Shown piece by piece: positions 19,620 to 28,983 of a stretch of DNA of 64,000 nt. Origin of the DNA: Caulobacter sp. CCH9-E1 (lineage in GTDB: Bacteria > Pseudomonadota > Alphaproteobacteria > Caulobacterales > Caulobacteraceae). The first letter of the stretch is position 1; each line of letters begins with the position of its first letter. The stretch spans positions 15,878 to 79,877 of the forward strand of contig NZ_LSJA01000109.1 in the NCBI RefSeq assembly GCF_001556515.1, read 5' to 3'. Made by a program: the position numbers and the translations under genes. Under the pieces are notes generated by a model. It was not told where the DNA came from, ran no database searches, and worked only from the letters and a program-made list of their open reading frames with translations.

Positions 19620-21386
19620 ATGACCCAGCAAGTCGACGCGGCGCCGTCCGCGCTGAAGGAGTGCGACCTCGTCATGAAGGGCGGGGTGACGTCGGGAGTC
19701 GTTTATCCTTACGCCGTGCTGGCGCTGGCGGAGAGCTATCGCTTCCGGTCCATCGGCGGCGCTTCAGCAGGCGCCATTGCAGCGGCTTTCGCGGCGGCCG
19801 CCGAGTTCGCGCGCCAGCGCGGCGACACCGAAGGCTTCGCGCGCTTCAAGAGCCGTTGCGACGAGATCCCCGAGCGTCTCGGCGGCCTGTTTCAGGCCAA
19901 TGGCGTGTTCAAACCCCTGTTCGCCGCGGCCTTGGCCCTCGTCGGAGACGCCAGGCCGGCCGCAAAGGCGCTGGGGGTGGCGGGGGCGCTTTGGCGACCG
20001 CTGGCGCAGGGCGCAGCCGCGGGCGCGCTGCTCTATGCGCTTCTCGCCTTGGTCCCGCTTCTGTCGCAGCCTGGTTGGGCGACGGTGGCTCTCGCCTTGG
20101 TCGGTCTGTGCGCCAGCGCCGTCGTCGGCGCCGTCCTCAGCTTGGTCCTATGGCTGGTCCGCCGTGTCGCGCGCGACTTGCCCAAGGCCGACTTTGGCCT
20201 GTGCAGCGGCCTCGCCGATCCAGGCCAGACAGCCCCGGTCCTGACGGAATGGCTGCATCAGTCGCTGCAGTTCATCGCCTTCGGTCCCGGCGAGCACCCG
20301 CCCTTGACGTTCGGTGACCTGCGCAAGGTCGGCTTGAAGGCGGCGCAGCTCAAGGCTGGCGAGGTGGCGATCGATCTGAAGATGATGACCACCAACCTGT
20401 CGATCGGCCGTCCGCACGTGCTGCCGAATTTCGATCTGGACCTATTCTACCAGCCTGACGAATGGAGCCGGCTGTTCCCGGCCGCGATCGTCGAGCAAAT
20501 GGCTGGCGTCACAATCGGGGCGGAGCCTGGAGGCGGTCGCCGCCGCCTTCCTGGGGCCGACGACCTCCCGGTGCTCGTCGGGGTGCGCATGAGCCTCAGT
20601 TTCCCGATCCTGTTCCGCGCCGTGCCCCTGCACATGCTCGACAGGAGCCTGGTGGCCGAGGGCGTCGAGGGCGCGTCGACCTCCTGGCGGCGGCTGCTGT
20701 TCTCCGATGGCGGGATCACCTCGAACTTTCCGATCCACTTCTTCGACAGCCTGCTGCCGCTGAGGCCCACCTTCGCGCTCAGCTTGGATAAACGGCCTGC
20801 TGACGCCGGAGAGGCGCCGAGGGTGCGGATGCCCGCCAACACCAGCCAAGGCGCGTTCTCGCCGATCAAGGACATCGCCTCGCTCGGCGCCTTCGCCGGC
20901 TCCATTCTGGGGGCGGCCAAGGACTGGCAGGACGAGCTGCAGAGCACCATGCCTGGCCAGCGTTCGCGCGTCGTCCGCGTCCAGCTGGACGCCAACGAGG
21001 GCGGGCTGAACCTGAACATGCCGATCGAACGTTCGCGGCGATTGATGGGATACGGACGCGAGGCGGGCGAACTGATGAAGTCGTTCGACTTCGATCGGCA
21101 TCGCTATGCGCGCACCCTTGTGGCCTATCCGGCCCTGGAGCGGCTGATGCGCGAATTCGACGCCGAATGGCGGGTCCTCGGGCCTTGGTTCTCGAGCTAC
21201 AAGAACAAAGCGGGCGACTACAAGGACGTGAGGGCGCCGGCCCTGGCCAAGATCAGAAGCCGCCTGGACGCCTTAGCGGCCTTCACCGCGACGTTCTCCC
21301 CGGGCCTGACGCGATCGACGCGCTTCCCGCGAAAGCCGGGACGCTTGCGGATCCGGCCAATCTTGGACCGGGCGGAGGAGACTTGA
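19620..21386 (+). CDS. patatin-like phospholipase with internal membrane hairpin
   Basis: The protein has 588 residues from the ATG with GGAGG seven bases upstream. It has all patatin landmarks: the oxyanion-hole region VMKGGVTSGVVYP (19-30), the nucleophile elbow GGASAG with Ser49, and the catalytic Asp363 in FSDGGITSNFP. Between the elbow and the Asp lie two strongly hydrophobic helices (about 130-185) that look like a membrane hairpin, unusual for small bacterial patatins. Family knowledge: Ser-Asp dyad lipid acyl hydrolases, sometimes effectors or membrane-remodelling enzymes. The substrate is unknown. It converges on the AEC transporter gene with 4 bases between the stops. Confidence 0.82.
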   Translation: MTQQVDAAPSALKECDLVMKGGVTSGVVYPYAVLALAESYRFRSIGGASAGAIAAAFAAAAEFARQRGDTEGFARFKSRCDEIPERLGGLFQANGVFKPLFAAALALVGDARPAAKALGVAGALWRPLAQGAAAGALLYALLALVPLLSQPGWATVALALVGLCASAVVGAVLSLVLWLVRRVARDLPKADFGLCSGLADPGQTAPVLTEWLHQSLQFIAFGPGEHPPLTFGDLRKVGLKAAQLKAGEVAIDLKMMTTNLSIGRPHVLPNFDLDLFYQPDEWSRLFPAAIVEQMAGVTIGAEPGGGRRRLPGADDLPVLVGVRMSLSFPILFRAVPLHMLDRSLVAEGVEGASTSWRRLLFSDGGITSNFPIHFFDSLLPLRPTFALSLDKRPADAGEAPRVRMPANTSQGAFSPIKDIASLGAFAGSILGAAKDWQDELQSTMPGQRSRVVRVQLDANEGGLNLNMPIERSRRLMGYGREAGELMKSFDFDRHRYARTLVAYPALERLMREFDAEWRVLGPWFSSYKNKAGDYKDVRAPALAKIRSRLDALAAFTATFSPGLTRSTRFPRKPGRLRIRPILDRAEET

Positions 21387-21390
21387 CCGC

Positions 21391-22332
21391 TCAGCTGCGC
21401 GGGGCGACCAGCAAGGCGGCCAGGGCCAAGGTGATCGCCGAAAGCGCCGTCGTGACGGCCACGGTCCGCGCCGCGCCTCTTGGCCAGACGCCATAGGTTC
21501 GGGTCTGTATGAAGACGTTCACCGCGGTCGGCGCGGCGGCCAGAAGCGTCGCTCCAGCTCGAAACGCCTCAGGCGCGGGGGTCAGGCCGACAGCGAGCCA
21601 GACCAGCAGCGGAAAGATCGCAAGCTTGGCCAAGGCGCTCGTCAGGATCGGGCGCAAGTCAGGGGTGGGCTCGCCATCGACGTCGTGAAGGCCCAAGGCG
21701 GCGCCGAGAGCCACGAGGCCCACGGGACTGCCTGAAAGGGCGGCCATGCCGATCGCGCGATCCAGCGGGGCGGGCAGACCTAGGTCTGACAGAGCCAGCG
21801 CCACGCCGAGTACGGCGGCGGCCACGATGGGATTACGGAACGCCTGAGCGATTGACCGCCACACCGACCGTCCCGCCGCCCAACTGAGGAGGCCGACCCC
21901 GGCGGCGGACAGGATCACGAAGTCGATCGCGACCACGCCCGCCACGACGCGCGCGGTCTCCGCGCCCATGACGGCGGCGGTGATGGGCAGGGCCAGGAAG
22001 GCGCTGTTGCCGACGCCGCTGGCGATCCCCGCGCCGGACTGTTCGGCCTTGGTCCAGCCCAACACTCGGCCCAGGATGACGACCGCGGTCATGACGGCGA
22101 GGCCTGCCGTCGCGTAGGCCGCCAGGCCCGCCGTCAGCTCGGGCCCTGGACGGCCCATACGCGATAGCGAGTGGATCAGCAGGGCCGGGAAGCCGATCCA
22201 GTAGACATAGCTCGACAGCCCGCGCGCCTGTGCGCCGTCCAGGAGGCGCAGGCGGGTCAGGACCAGTCCGGCTCCGACCAACAGGAAGAACGGCCAGACC
22301 CGGGCGAGAACGTCGGCGACGATAGCGATCAA
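21391..22332 (-). CDS. AEC (auxin efflux carrier) family transporter
   Basis: The 313-residue inner-membrane protein has about ten transmembrane helices in two five-helix halves, as in the AEC/BASS-fold family. The N-terminus (PFFLLVGAGLVLTRLRLLD) and the GVGNSAFLALPI motif are typical; NSAFLALPI is the conserved N-x-x-F-x-x-x-P segment. Family members export or import carboxylates such as malate or malonate in bacteria, but the substrate here is not evident. The start is a TTG with GAGG eight bases upstream, 10 bases after the DUF2939 gene, so the two are probably one transcript. Confidence 0.82.
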   Translation of the reverse strand: MIAIVADVLARVWPFFLLVGAGLVLTRLRLLDGAQARGLSSYVYWIGFPALLIHSLSRMGRPGPELTAGLAAYATAGLAVMTAVVILGRVLGWTKAEQSGAGIASGVGNSAFLALPITAAVMGAETARVVAGVVAIDFVILSAAGVGLLSWAAGRSVWRSIAQAFRNPIVAAAVLGVALALSDLGLPAPLDRAIGMAALSGSPVGLVALGAALGLHDVDGEPTPDLRPILTSALAKLAIFPLLVWLAVGLTPAPEAFRAGATLLAAAPTAVNVFIQTRTYGVWPRGAARTVAVTTALSAITLALAALLVAPRS

Positions 22333-22342
22333 GATCGGAACC

Positions 22343-22909
22343 TCAGGCCTGTCGCTCGTCGGCCGGCAGGCGGATATGGACCAGCCGCCAGGTGAACAGC
22401 GCCCGGCGCTCGAAGGTGAAGACGGTCGCCTTGCCGTGCGCGCCGGGCCGCTTGACCACGATGCGGACGCGGTTCGGGTCCCAATAGGCGATCGTCGGGT
22501 GAGGGCCCTTGATGGCCTGCTTGAGCGCGTCGCCGGAGGAAGGCTCGAGCGGCGGGACGCCTGGGGCGTAGCCGCGCGTCAGGGCGTTGAAGCCCGACAC
22601 CGTCAGATAGCGATCCACCTTGGGCTCGGGCGGCGCGACCGGCTCCACGGCCTTCTTGAAGACCCCCATCGGGTCGCGCCAGATCGAAGGGGCTTCCGGC
22701 TTGGCCGCCGGCGCGTCGACGACGAGCTGGGCCGTGAGGCCGCTTCGGACGGCGGGGAAGTCGACCAGCTCGCTGATCGCCTGCACATCCTCGTATTGCG
22801 CGGCCGCCTTCAGCGCCCGGAATGCGAACCAGGGCGCGGAGACGAACGCGGCGGCGAACATGAAGATCGCCAGCACGATCAGATCCCAGATCCGCTTCTG
22901 CAGGGTCAT
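22343..22909 (-). CDS. DUF2939 domain protein
   Basis: The 188-residue protein has one N-terminal membrane helix (about 9-30) and a periplasmic DUF2939 domain. It includes the characteristic ALKAAAQYEDVQAISELVDF and PAVRSGLTAQL segments. A proline-rich stretch (around 75-95) divides the domain in two. The function is unknown. The AEC transporter gene follows after 10 bases. Confidence 0.78.
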   Translation of the reverse strand: MTLQKRIWDLIVLAIFMFAAAFVSAPWFAFRALKAAAQYEDVQAISELVDFPAVRSGLTAQLVVDAPAAKPEAPSIWRDPMGVFKKAVEPVAPPEPKVDRYLTVSGFNALTRGYAPGVPPLEPSSGDALKQAIKGPHPTIAYWDPNRVRIVVKRPGAHGKATVFTFERRALFTWRLVHIRLPADERQA

Positions 22910-22965
22910 GAGGCCTCCGGAAGGTCACGAGCGCTTAGACCAGCCTTCGCCGCTGGCCGTCCACA

Positions 22966-22996
22966 ACGAAAAACGCCCCCGAGGAGCTCGGGGGCG
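22966..22996 (-). terminator. icd terminator
   Basis: CGCCCCCGAG (22974-22983) pairs perfectly with CTCGGGGGCG (22987-22996) around a 3-nt loop. On the minus strand it is followed by TTTTTCG. It lies 28 bases past the icd stop. Confidence 0.88.
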
Positions 22997-23023
22997 CTCT
23001 TGTCTTATCGTTTGTCTAAGGCC

Positions 23024-24238
23024 TTACGCGGCCATGGCCTTCTTCAGGTTCTCGTCGATCTTGTCGAGGAAGCCTTCGGTGGTCAGCCAGCCTTGCTTGT
23101 CACCGACCAGCAGGGCCAGGTCCTTGGTCATGTAGCCGCTCTCGACGGTCTCGATGCAGACGCGCTCGAGCGTGGCGGCGAAGTCGGCCAGGGCCTTGTT
23201 ATCGTCCAGCTTGGCGCGGTGGGCCAGGCCACGCGTCCAGGCGAAGATCGAGGCGATCGAGTTGGTCGAGGTGCTTTCGCCCTTCTGATGCTGGCGGTAG
23301 TGACGGGTGACGGTGCCGTGGGCGGCCTCGGCTTCCACCGTCTTGCCGTCCGGCGTCATCAGCACCGAGGTCATCAGGCCCAGCGAGCCGAAGCCCTGGG
23401 CGACGATGTCCGACTGCACGTCGCCGTCGTAGTTCTTACAGGCCCAGACATAGCCGCCCGACCACTTCAGCGCCGAGGCGACCATGTCGTCGATCAGGCG
23501 GTGCTCGTAGTGGATGCCCAGGGCCTTGAACTGCTCGGCGTAGTGCGCGTCGTAGACTTCCTGGAAGATGTCCTTGAAGCGACCGTCATAGGCTTTCAGG
23601 ATCGTGTTCTTGGTCGACAGGTAGACCGGATACTTGCGGTTCAGGCCGTACGCGAACGAGGCGTGAGCGAACTCGCGGATCGACTCGTCGAGATTGTACA
23701 TCGCCATGGCGACGCCCGAGCCGGGGGCCTTGTACACTTCGTGCTCGATGGTCTGGCCGTCCTCGCCGACGAACTTGATCGTCAGCGTGCCCTTGCCGGG
23801 GAACAGGAAGTCGGTGGCGCGGTATTGGTCGCCGAACGCGTGACGGCCGACGATGATCGGCTGGGTCCAGCCCGGCACCAGGCGCGGCACGTTCTGGCAG
23901 ATGATCGGTTCGCGGAAGATCACGCCGCCCAGGATGTTGCGGATCGTGCCATTCGGCGACTTCCACATCTTCTTGAGATTGAATTCCTTCACGCGGGCTT
24001 CGTCCGGCGTGATGGTGGCGCACTTGACGGCGACGCCATGCTTCTTGGTGGCGTTGGCCGCGTCGATCGTCACCTGGTCGTCGGTGGCGTCGCGATTTTC
24101 AACCGAAAGGTCGTAGTAATCCAGTTCCAGGTCCAGGTACGGGAAGATCAGCTTATCCTTGATGAGCTTCCAGATGATCCGGGTCATTTCGTCCCCGTCC
24201 ATGTCGACGACGGGGTTGGCGACTTTGATCTTGGCCAT
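23024..24238 (-). CDS. icd: NADP-dependent isocitrate dehydrogenase
   Basis: This 404-residue enzyme of the TCA cycle converts isocitrate to 2-oxoglutarate with NADPH formation. It belongs to the homodimeric, eukaryote-like IDH subfamily common in alphaproteobacteria: the start [21 protein letters not shown], the substrate-binding [12 protein letters not shown] loop, metal-binding [10 protein letters not shown], and [10 protein letters not shown] near the NADP site ([16 protein letters not shown]). The length is standard. It is monocistronic, with a strong terminator downstream. The start ATG follows GAGGAACTGCCCCGCT. Confidence 0.96.
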   Translation of the reverse strand: MAKIKVANPVVDMDGDEMTRIIWKLIKDKLIFPYLDLELDYYDLSVENRDATDDQVTIDAANATKKHGVAVKCATITPDEARVKEFNLKKMWKSPNGTIRNILGGVIFREPIICQNVPRLVPGWTQPIIVGRHAFGDQYRATDFLFPGKGTLTIKFVGEDGQTIEHEVYKAPGSGVAMAMYNLDESIREFAHASFAYGLNRKYPVYLSTKNTILKAYDGRFKDIFQEVYDAHYAEQFKALGIHYEHRLIDDMVASALKWSGGYVWACKNYDGDVQSDIVAQGFGSLGLMTSVLMTPDGKTVEAEAAHGTVTRHYRQHQKGESTSTNSIASIFAWTRGLAHRAKLDDNKALADFAATLERVCIETVESGYMTKDLALLVGDKQGWLTTEGFLDKIDENLKKAMAA

Positions 24239-24471
24239 AGCGGGGCAGTTCCTCTGGCGGTGGCGCGCCCGGAGCGGCCTGGCGCACAGGGCCAGGACGC
24301 GGCGCGGACCGGGTGGCTATAGACTGTTGCGTGGCGAGGGAAAAGCGGATCGGTTTAAGAGCAGGCTCAAGTTCGATCCTGGAGTTCGTTGTTTTGGAGT
24401 TTCCGTCGGCGGGGGCGCGGGACGGAAATCGAGTGCGAGAGCGTTTTAGGGCGAGCGGTTAAAATTCCATA

Positions 24472-27000
24472 GTGAAGCCGGTCCGCAGAAGCGACCGGCG
24501 CGGGGGCGCGGTGAACGGCAATCCAGCCACGAATGCTCAGGTCACGCGGCCCCTGGCGCGTCGTCTGCTGACCATGGTCGCCATGCTGTCGATCGCGGTG
24601 ACGGGAGTCGCGACCGCAGCAGCCTTCTTCTTTGTGCGCGAAAGCGCCGCCGACACCCAGACCCGCCATCTGGCCGCCTATGTCGGCGAACGGGTCAAGA
24701 CCGAGGATCGGCTGTTCTCCGACCTGGTGAAGGTTCACGACGCCGCGGCTAAGGCGCTGACGCGCCGCCTGGAGAAAGACGACCCTGCGCAAGACCTGGC
24801 CAGGTTCAACGCGCTGTTCCCTGACCATGGCGACGGCACCCGACGCTCGGCGCCCGGCCTGTTCGACGGGGCGCGGATCGGCGAGCGGTACATCTATGGC
24901 ATAGGGGCGTACCTGCCCAACGCCGCCGCCCTGACGGCGGCCGATAAGGCGCTGTTCGTCTCCGCCCTCGACGTGGTGGCCGCGACGGGGGAGGCGCAGC
25001 TGCGCCACTACGACAACTTCTACTTCTTCACGCCGGACTCGCGTCTTGTGATGTTCGGGCCGCATCGGGCCGACAAGCTGCGGTTCTACCGGCGGGACGC
25101 GCCGCCGGACCTCAGCGTCGCCGGCGAGGAAATGACCCTCCTGACCCTGCCGGAGAACAATCCCGAACGGACGATGAAGTGCACCAAGCTGCGGCGGCTG
25201 ATCTCCGACCCGACGGGGCGCCGGCTGACGGTCGCCTGCCTGACGCCCTTCTATCTGAAAAACCGGTTCGTCGGCGCCTTCGGGGCGAGCATCTCGCTGG
25301 ACTCATACCTGCTGCGGGCGGTCGGCGACGCTCTGCCGGGCGGTCGCAACATGATCGTCGCCGATAATGGCCAGCTGATCACCGCCCAGGAGCTTTCCCG
25401 CAAGGGCGCGGTCGACGCGTTCTCCCTGCGCCGCTTCGAGGCGGACAGCGATCTCAAGCGCCTGGTCCAGACGATCCGGGCGCAGAACCGCAATGTGGGC
25501 GCGGTGCTGTCGCCGCGAGGCGACCGGCTGGTGGCTTATGGCCGCATGGTCGAGCCAGGCTGGTGGTTCCTGATGACCTTCCCGTCGGGGGATCTCGTCT
25601 GGTCGTCGCTGAAGACCGCCTCCTGGGTGCTGTTGTTCGGCTTCCTGGGCGTGCTGGCGCAGATCCTGCTGCTTTATCGCCTGACCGACCAGATGGTGGT
25701 CGCGCCGTTGCATGACCTAGCCAAGGCCCAGCGGCTGGGCGAGCCGGAGGCGGCTGCGCCGATCGAGGCGCGCGAGGACGAGATCGGCGCTCTGGCCCGC
25801 TCGCTGCGCGGGCAGCGGGAGCGCAACGAGGAGCTTCTGAGGTCGCTCGAGGAGCGGGTCGCCGAGCGCACGGCCGAGCTGGAGCGCGCCAACCAGGCCA
25901 AGTCGGTCTTCCTGGCCAATATGAGCCATGAGCTGCGCACGCCGCTGAACGGCGTCATCGCCATCGGCGACCGCCTGGCCGAGGAGCAGGATTCAAGCGT
26001 TCGCCGGGAGTTGGCGGCGCTGGTCTCGTCTTCCGGGCGGTTGCTGGAGCAGGTGCTCAGCGACATCCTGGATGTCTCGAAGATCGAGGCCGGCGAGTTC
26101 CAGCTGACGCCCGAGCCGTTCGACCTGACGCGCCTGGTCCGGGGCATGGCCGAGCTGCACGCCGCCGCCGCCCAGGCCAAGGCCCTGACCTTCCGTTGGT
26201 CCGTCGCGCCCGACACGGCCGGAACCTACGAGGGCGATGCGGGGCGCATCAGCCAGATCCTCTCGAACCTGCTGGCCAACGCCGTCAAATTCACCGACGC
26301 GGGCGAGGTGGCGCTGGACGTCGATCAAGTGGAGGGCGGCGTGCGTTTCGTTGTCCGAGACACCGGTGTCGGCTTCGACGCGGCGGTGCGCGCGCGTCTG
26401 TTCAAGCGCTTCGTCCAGGCCGACCAGTCGATCACCCGCCAGTACGGCGGCACGGGCCTTGGCCTGTCGATCTGCGCCGCTCTGACCGAGAAGATGGGCG
26501 GACGGATCAGCGCCGACGGCGAGCCGGGGGCGGGGGCGCGCTTCGAGGTCGTCCTGCCGCTGACGCGCTGCGAGGCGCTTCCGACGGAGACCGAGGAGGA
26601 GGCCGGCGAAACGGTCTCGCTGGAAGGGCTGCGCGTGTTGGTCGCGGAGGACCACCCGACCAATCGCAAGGTCGTCGAGATCGTGCTGCAGCCCTTCGGC
26701 GTAGACCTGACCCTGGTCTCCGACGGCGAGGCGGCGCTCGCCGCGCTGGACGAGAAGGCGTTCGACGCGGTGCTGATGGACATGCAGATGCCGGTGATGG
26801 ACGGCCTGTCGGCCACCCGCGCCATCCGCGCCCGCGAAGCCGCCGTCGGCGCGCGGCCGATGCTGGTCATCATGCTGACCGCCAACGCCATGGAGGAGCA
26901 TATCGCCGCCGCCCAGGCCGCCGGCGCCGACCTGCATCTGGCCAAGCCCCTCCATCCGGTGCAGCTGGTCGAGGCGCTGGCGCTCGCGCGGAGAGGCTAG
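24472..27000 (+). CDS. hybrid sensor histidine kinase / response regulator
   Basis: The protein has 842 residues. Order: a transmembrane helix near 30-53; a large periplasmic sensor region (about 55-370), probably Cache-like; a second helix (about 380-402); a HAMP-like linker and coiled coil; HisKA with His486 in NMSHELRTPLNG; HATPase_c (NLLANAVKFTD, DTGVGFD, GGTGLGLSI); and a C-terminal receiver with Asp770 in VLMDMQMPVMDG. It likely passes phosphate onward to a separate histidine phosphotransferase, since no Hpt domain is seen. The start is a GTG at 24472 with weak ribosome-site support; a second GTG at 24511 is possible. It shares the CTAG stop with the convergent lipoprotein gene. The signal is unknown. 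Confidence 0.9.
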   Translation: MKPVRRSDRRGGAVNGNPATNAQVTRPLARRLLTMVAMLSIAVTGVATAAAFFFVRESAADTQTRHLAAYVGERVKTEDRLFSDLVKVHDAAAKALTRRLEKDDPAQDLARFNALFPDHGDGTRRSAPGLFDGARIGERYIYGIGAYLPNAAALTAADKALFVSALDVVAATGEAQLRHYDNFYFFTPDSRLVMFGPHRADKLRFYRRDAPPDLSVAGEEMTLLTLPENNPERTMKCTKLRRLISDPTGRRLTVACLTPFYLKNRFVGAFGASISLDSYLLRAVGDALPGGRNMIVADNGQLITAQELSRKGAVDAFSLRRFEADSDLKRLVQTIRAQNRNVGAVLSPRGDRLVAYGRMVEPGWWFLMTFPSGDLVWSSLKTASWVLLFGFLGVLAQILLLYRLTDQMVVAPLHDLAKAQRLGEPEAAAPIEAREDEIGALARSLRGQRERNEELLRSLEERVAERTAELERANQAKSVFLANMSHELRTPLNGVIAIGDRLAEEQDSSVRRELAALVSSSGRLLEQVLSDILDVSKIEAGEFQLTPEPFDLTRLVRGMAELHAAAAQAKALTFRWSVAPDTAGTYEGDAGRISQILSNLLANAVKFTDAGEVALDVDQVEGGVRFVVRDTGVGFDAAVRARLFKRFVQADQSITRQYGGTGLGLSICAALTEKMGGRISADGEPGAGARFEVVLPLTRCEALPTETEEEAGETVSLEGLRVLVAEDHPTNRKVVEIVLQPFGVDLTLVSDGEAALAALDEKAFDAVLMDMQMPVMDGLSATRAIRAREAAVGARPMLVIMLTANAMEEHIAAAQAAGADLHLAKPLHPVQLVEALALARRG

Positions 27001-27992
27001 AAGGACTTCAGCACTGTCCGGCCCGCCTCGGCGACGAGCGCCTCGCGCGTCGCGGCGTCAGCGGTCGAGCCGGACAGGAAGACCGCGAGCGCGACGCGGC
27101 GGCCATCCTTCAGCTCGATCAGGGCGACGGCGTGGCTCTCCGGCGTAAGGCCAAGATCCCGCCGCGCCGAGCCGGCGGCCTGCCAGATCTTGGCGTCTTT
27201 CGGCAGGGCGGCGGCCAGGTAGCCGGGATCATTTCCCAGCAGCGGGCGGGGATCGGCGCTCGCGAAGACCTCGCGTGTGTTGAACGCTTCCAGCAGGCGA
27301 ACCATGCCGACCGGCGTCGTCGTATCGCGCGGATCGGCGACGCGTCGGCGGGCGGCCGCGACGCGCGCTTCGGCCGGAACGCTCGCCAGCGCCTGGCGCC
27401 AGGCCGCCCGCCCCCTCCAATCGGCGCGGAACGAGGCCAGTCCAACGGCCTGAGTCTCGGCTTGCCGGCGATAGAGATCGACCGAAATCCCGCCCAGCTG
27501 CTTGACGCCCAGCCAGCCGTTCACCGCCCCGGGGCCGCCAATCCGCTTCGCCAGCAGGTCCAGCGCGGTGTTGTCGCCAGCGCGGGCCAAGGCTTCCAGT
27601 TCCGTCACGGCATAGGCCGCGCGGCCGGGCCAAGCGTCGGCGATCGCGCTCGGCGGCGGCGACAGGTCGACGTCGCGCACCTGGATCGTTTCGTTCGGGT
27701 CCAGGCGGCCGGCTTCGCGCTCGGCCATCACGGCGGCCAGGATCGGAACGCGCGCCGCCGCGCCCAGCGCGAAAGCTTGATCGCCGTTGAAGGCCCAGAT
27801 CTGGCGCGTGCCCAGATCCTCCGCGGCCACGCCGAGAAGGGCGGGCGCGGCCCGCGCCGCGACAGGCTCCATGGCCTTCTGAAGGCCCTTTGGATCCATG
27901 GCCGGCTTTTCCTGGCCCAGCATCGGTTTCTCGCGACAGGCGGCGACGATGGGCAGGGCGGCGAGGGCGGTCAGGAAGGCGCGGCGCGACAT
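26997..27992 (-). CDS. class A beta-lactamase-fold lipoprotein lacking catalytic residues
   Basis: The 331-residue protein has a lipoprotein signal (lipobox VAAC, Cys19). The remainder follows the class A serine beta-lactamase layout, including an intact DTTTPVGMVRLL segment and a DNTALDLLAKRIGGP helix. The motifs that make these enzymes work are replaced: the SxxK position reads AAAR (78-81), SDN reads GDN (139-141), and KTG reads AAG (272-274). Hydrolysis of beta-lactams is therefore unlikely. I infer a pseudoenzyme tethered to a membrane, perhaps binding peptidoglycan or a partner. It is convergent with the hybrid kinase and divergent from the RNA methyltransferase. Confidence 0.75.
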   Translation of the reverse strand: MSRRAFLTALAALPIVAACREKPMLGQEKPAMDPKGLQKAMEPVAARAAPALLGVAAEDLGTRQIWAFNGDQAFALGAAARVPILAAVMAEREAGRLDPNETIQVRDVDLSPPPSAIADAWPGRAAYAVTELEALARAGDNTALDLLAKRIGGPGAVNGWLGVKQLGGISVDLYRRQAETQAVGLASFRADWRGRAAWRQALASVPAEARVAAARRRVADPRDTTTPVGMVRLLEAFNTREVFASADPRPLLGNDPGYLAAALPKDAKIWQAAGSARRDLGLTPESHAVALIELKDGRRVALAVFLSGSTADAATREALVAEAGRTVLKSF

Positions 27993-28069
27993 CCGCGCTA
28001 AACGCGGCCGTGGCGGTTCGGCTGCAAGACCCCTTGCATCCGGCGCGCGGTCGGCGGCAAAGGGTGCGG

Positions 28070-28876
28070 ATGACCGACGAAAATCCGTCCGCCGCGGCGC
28101 GCCCCGCGCCGCCCTGCGTGATCCTCAACGAACCCCAGCTGGCCGAGAACATTGGCTCGGTCGCGCGGGTCATGGCCAATTTCGGCCTTTACGACCTGCG
28201 CTTGGTGCGGCCGCGCGACGGATGGCCGCAGGAGCGCGCCTGGGCCAGCGCCTCCGGCGCCAGCTGGCCGCTGGACGACGCCAAGGTGTTCGACACGCTG
28301 GAGGCGGCGATCGCCGACCTGAAGCTGGTCTACGCCACCACGGCCCGCCCGCGCGAGACGCGCCTTCCGGTCTATACGCCGCGCGAAAGCGCCGCTCATC
28401 TGGCCGAGGAAGTCGCCCATGGCCGCCAGGTCGGCCTGCTGTTCGGCGGCGAGCGCGCCGGGCTGGAGACCCACGACATCGCCCTTTGCCAGGCCATCGT
28501 CTCGATCCCGATCGACGAGCGTTTCCGGTCGCTGAACCTGGCCCAGGCCGTGTCGATCAACGCCTATGAATGGAAGATGACCCAGGACGACCGGCCCTGG
28601 AAGAAGTTCGAGCTGAACGTCGAGGAGCCCGCCGACCAGGCCGCCATGCTGGGCCTCTATGAGCATCTCGAGGACGAGCTGGAGAAGGCCGGCTTCTACC
28701 ATCCGCCGGAGAAGAAGCCGTCGATGGTCCGCAACCTGCGCGTCCCTCTGGCCCGCGCCCGCCTGACCGACCAGGAGGTCCGCACCTTCCGGGGCGTGAT
28801 CACGGCGCTCAGCAAGGGACGGGGCCGCGTGTTGGCGAAACTGGCGGAGAAGGCGGCCAAGAAGCCGGCTCCTTAG
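28070..28876 (+). CDS. SpoU/TrmJ-family RNA 2'-O-methyltransferase
   Basis: The 268-residue protein has the knotted SPOUT fold. Motif 1 reads ILNEPQLAENIGSVARVMANF, motif 2 GLLFGGERAGL, and motif 3 IPIDERFRSLNLAQAVSINAYEW. A C-terminal extension after residue 175 resembles that of TrmJ, which 2'-O-methylates residue 32 of tRNA. I name it only to family because TrmJ and other TrmH-like members are hard to separate by eye. The start is the ATG of MTDENPSAA; a GTG two codons earlier is an alternative. Confidence 0.85.
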   Translation: MTDENPSAAARPAPPCVILNEPQLAENIGSVARVMANFGLYDLRLVRPRDGWPQERAWASASGASWPLDDAKVFDTLEAAIADLKLVYATTARPRETRLPVYTPRESAAHLAEEVAHGRQVGLLFGGERAGLETHDIALCQAIVSIPIDERFRSLNLAQAVSINAYEWKMTQDDRPWKKFELNVEEPADQAAMLGLYEHLEDELEKAGFYHPPEKKPSMVRNLRVPLARARLTDQEVRTFRGVITALSKGRGRVLAKLAEKAAKKPAP

Positions 28877-28983
28877 CGAGTGCGCCCTTAAGGACAGGAT
28901 GGGGCGGCGGATTTGACCTGGATCATCCGCCGCCGGATCGACGAGGCGCAAGTTGGCGTCACTGGTTAGCTAGGAGCCTGTTC

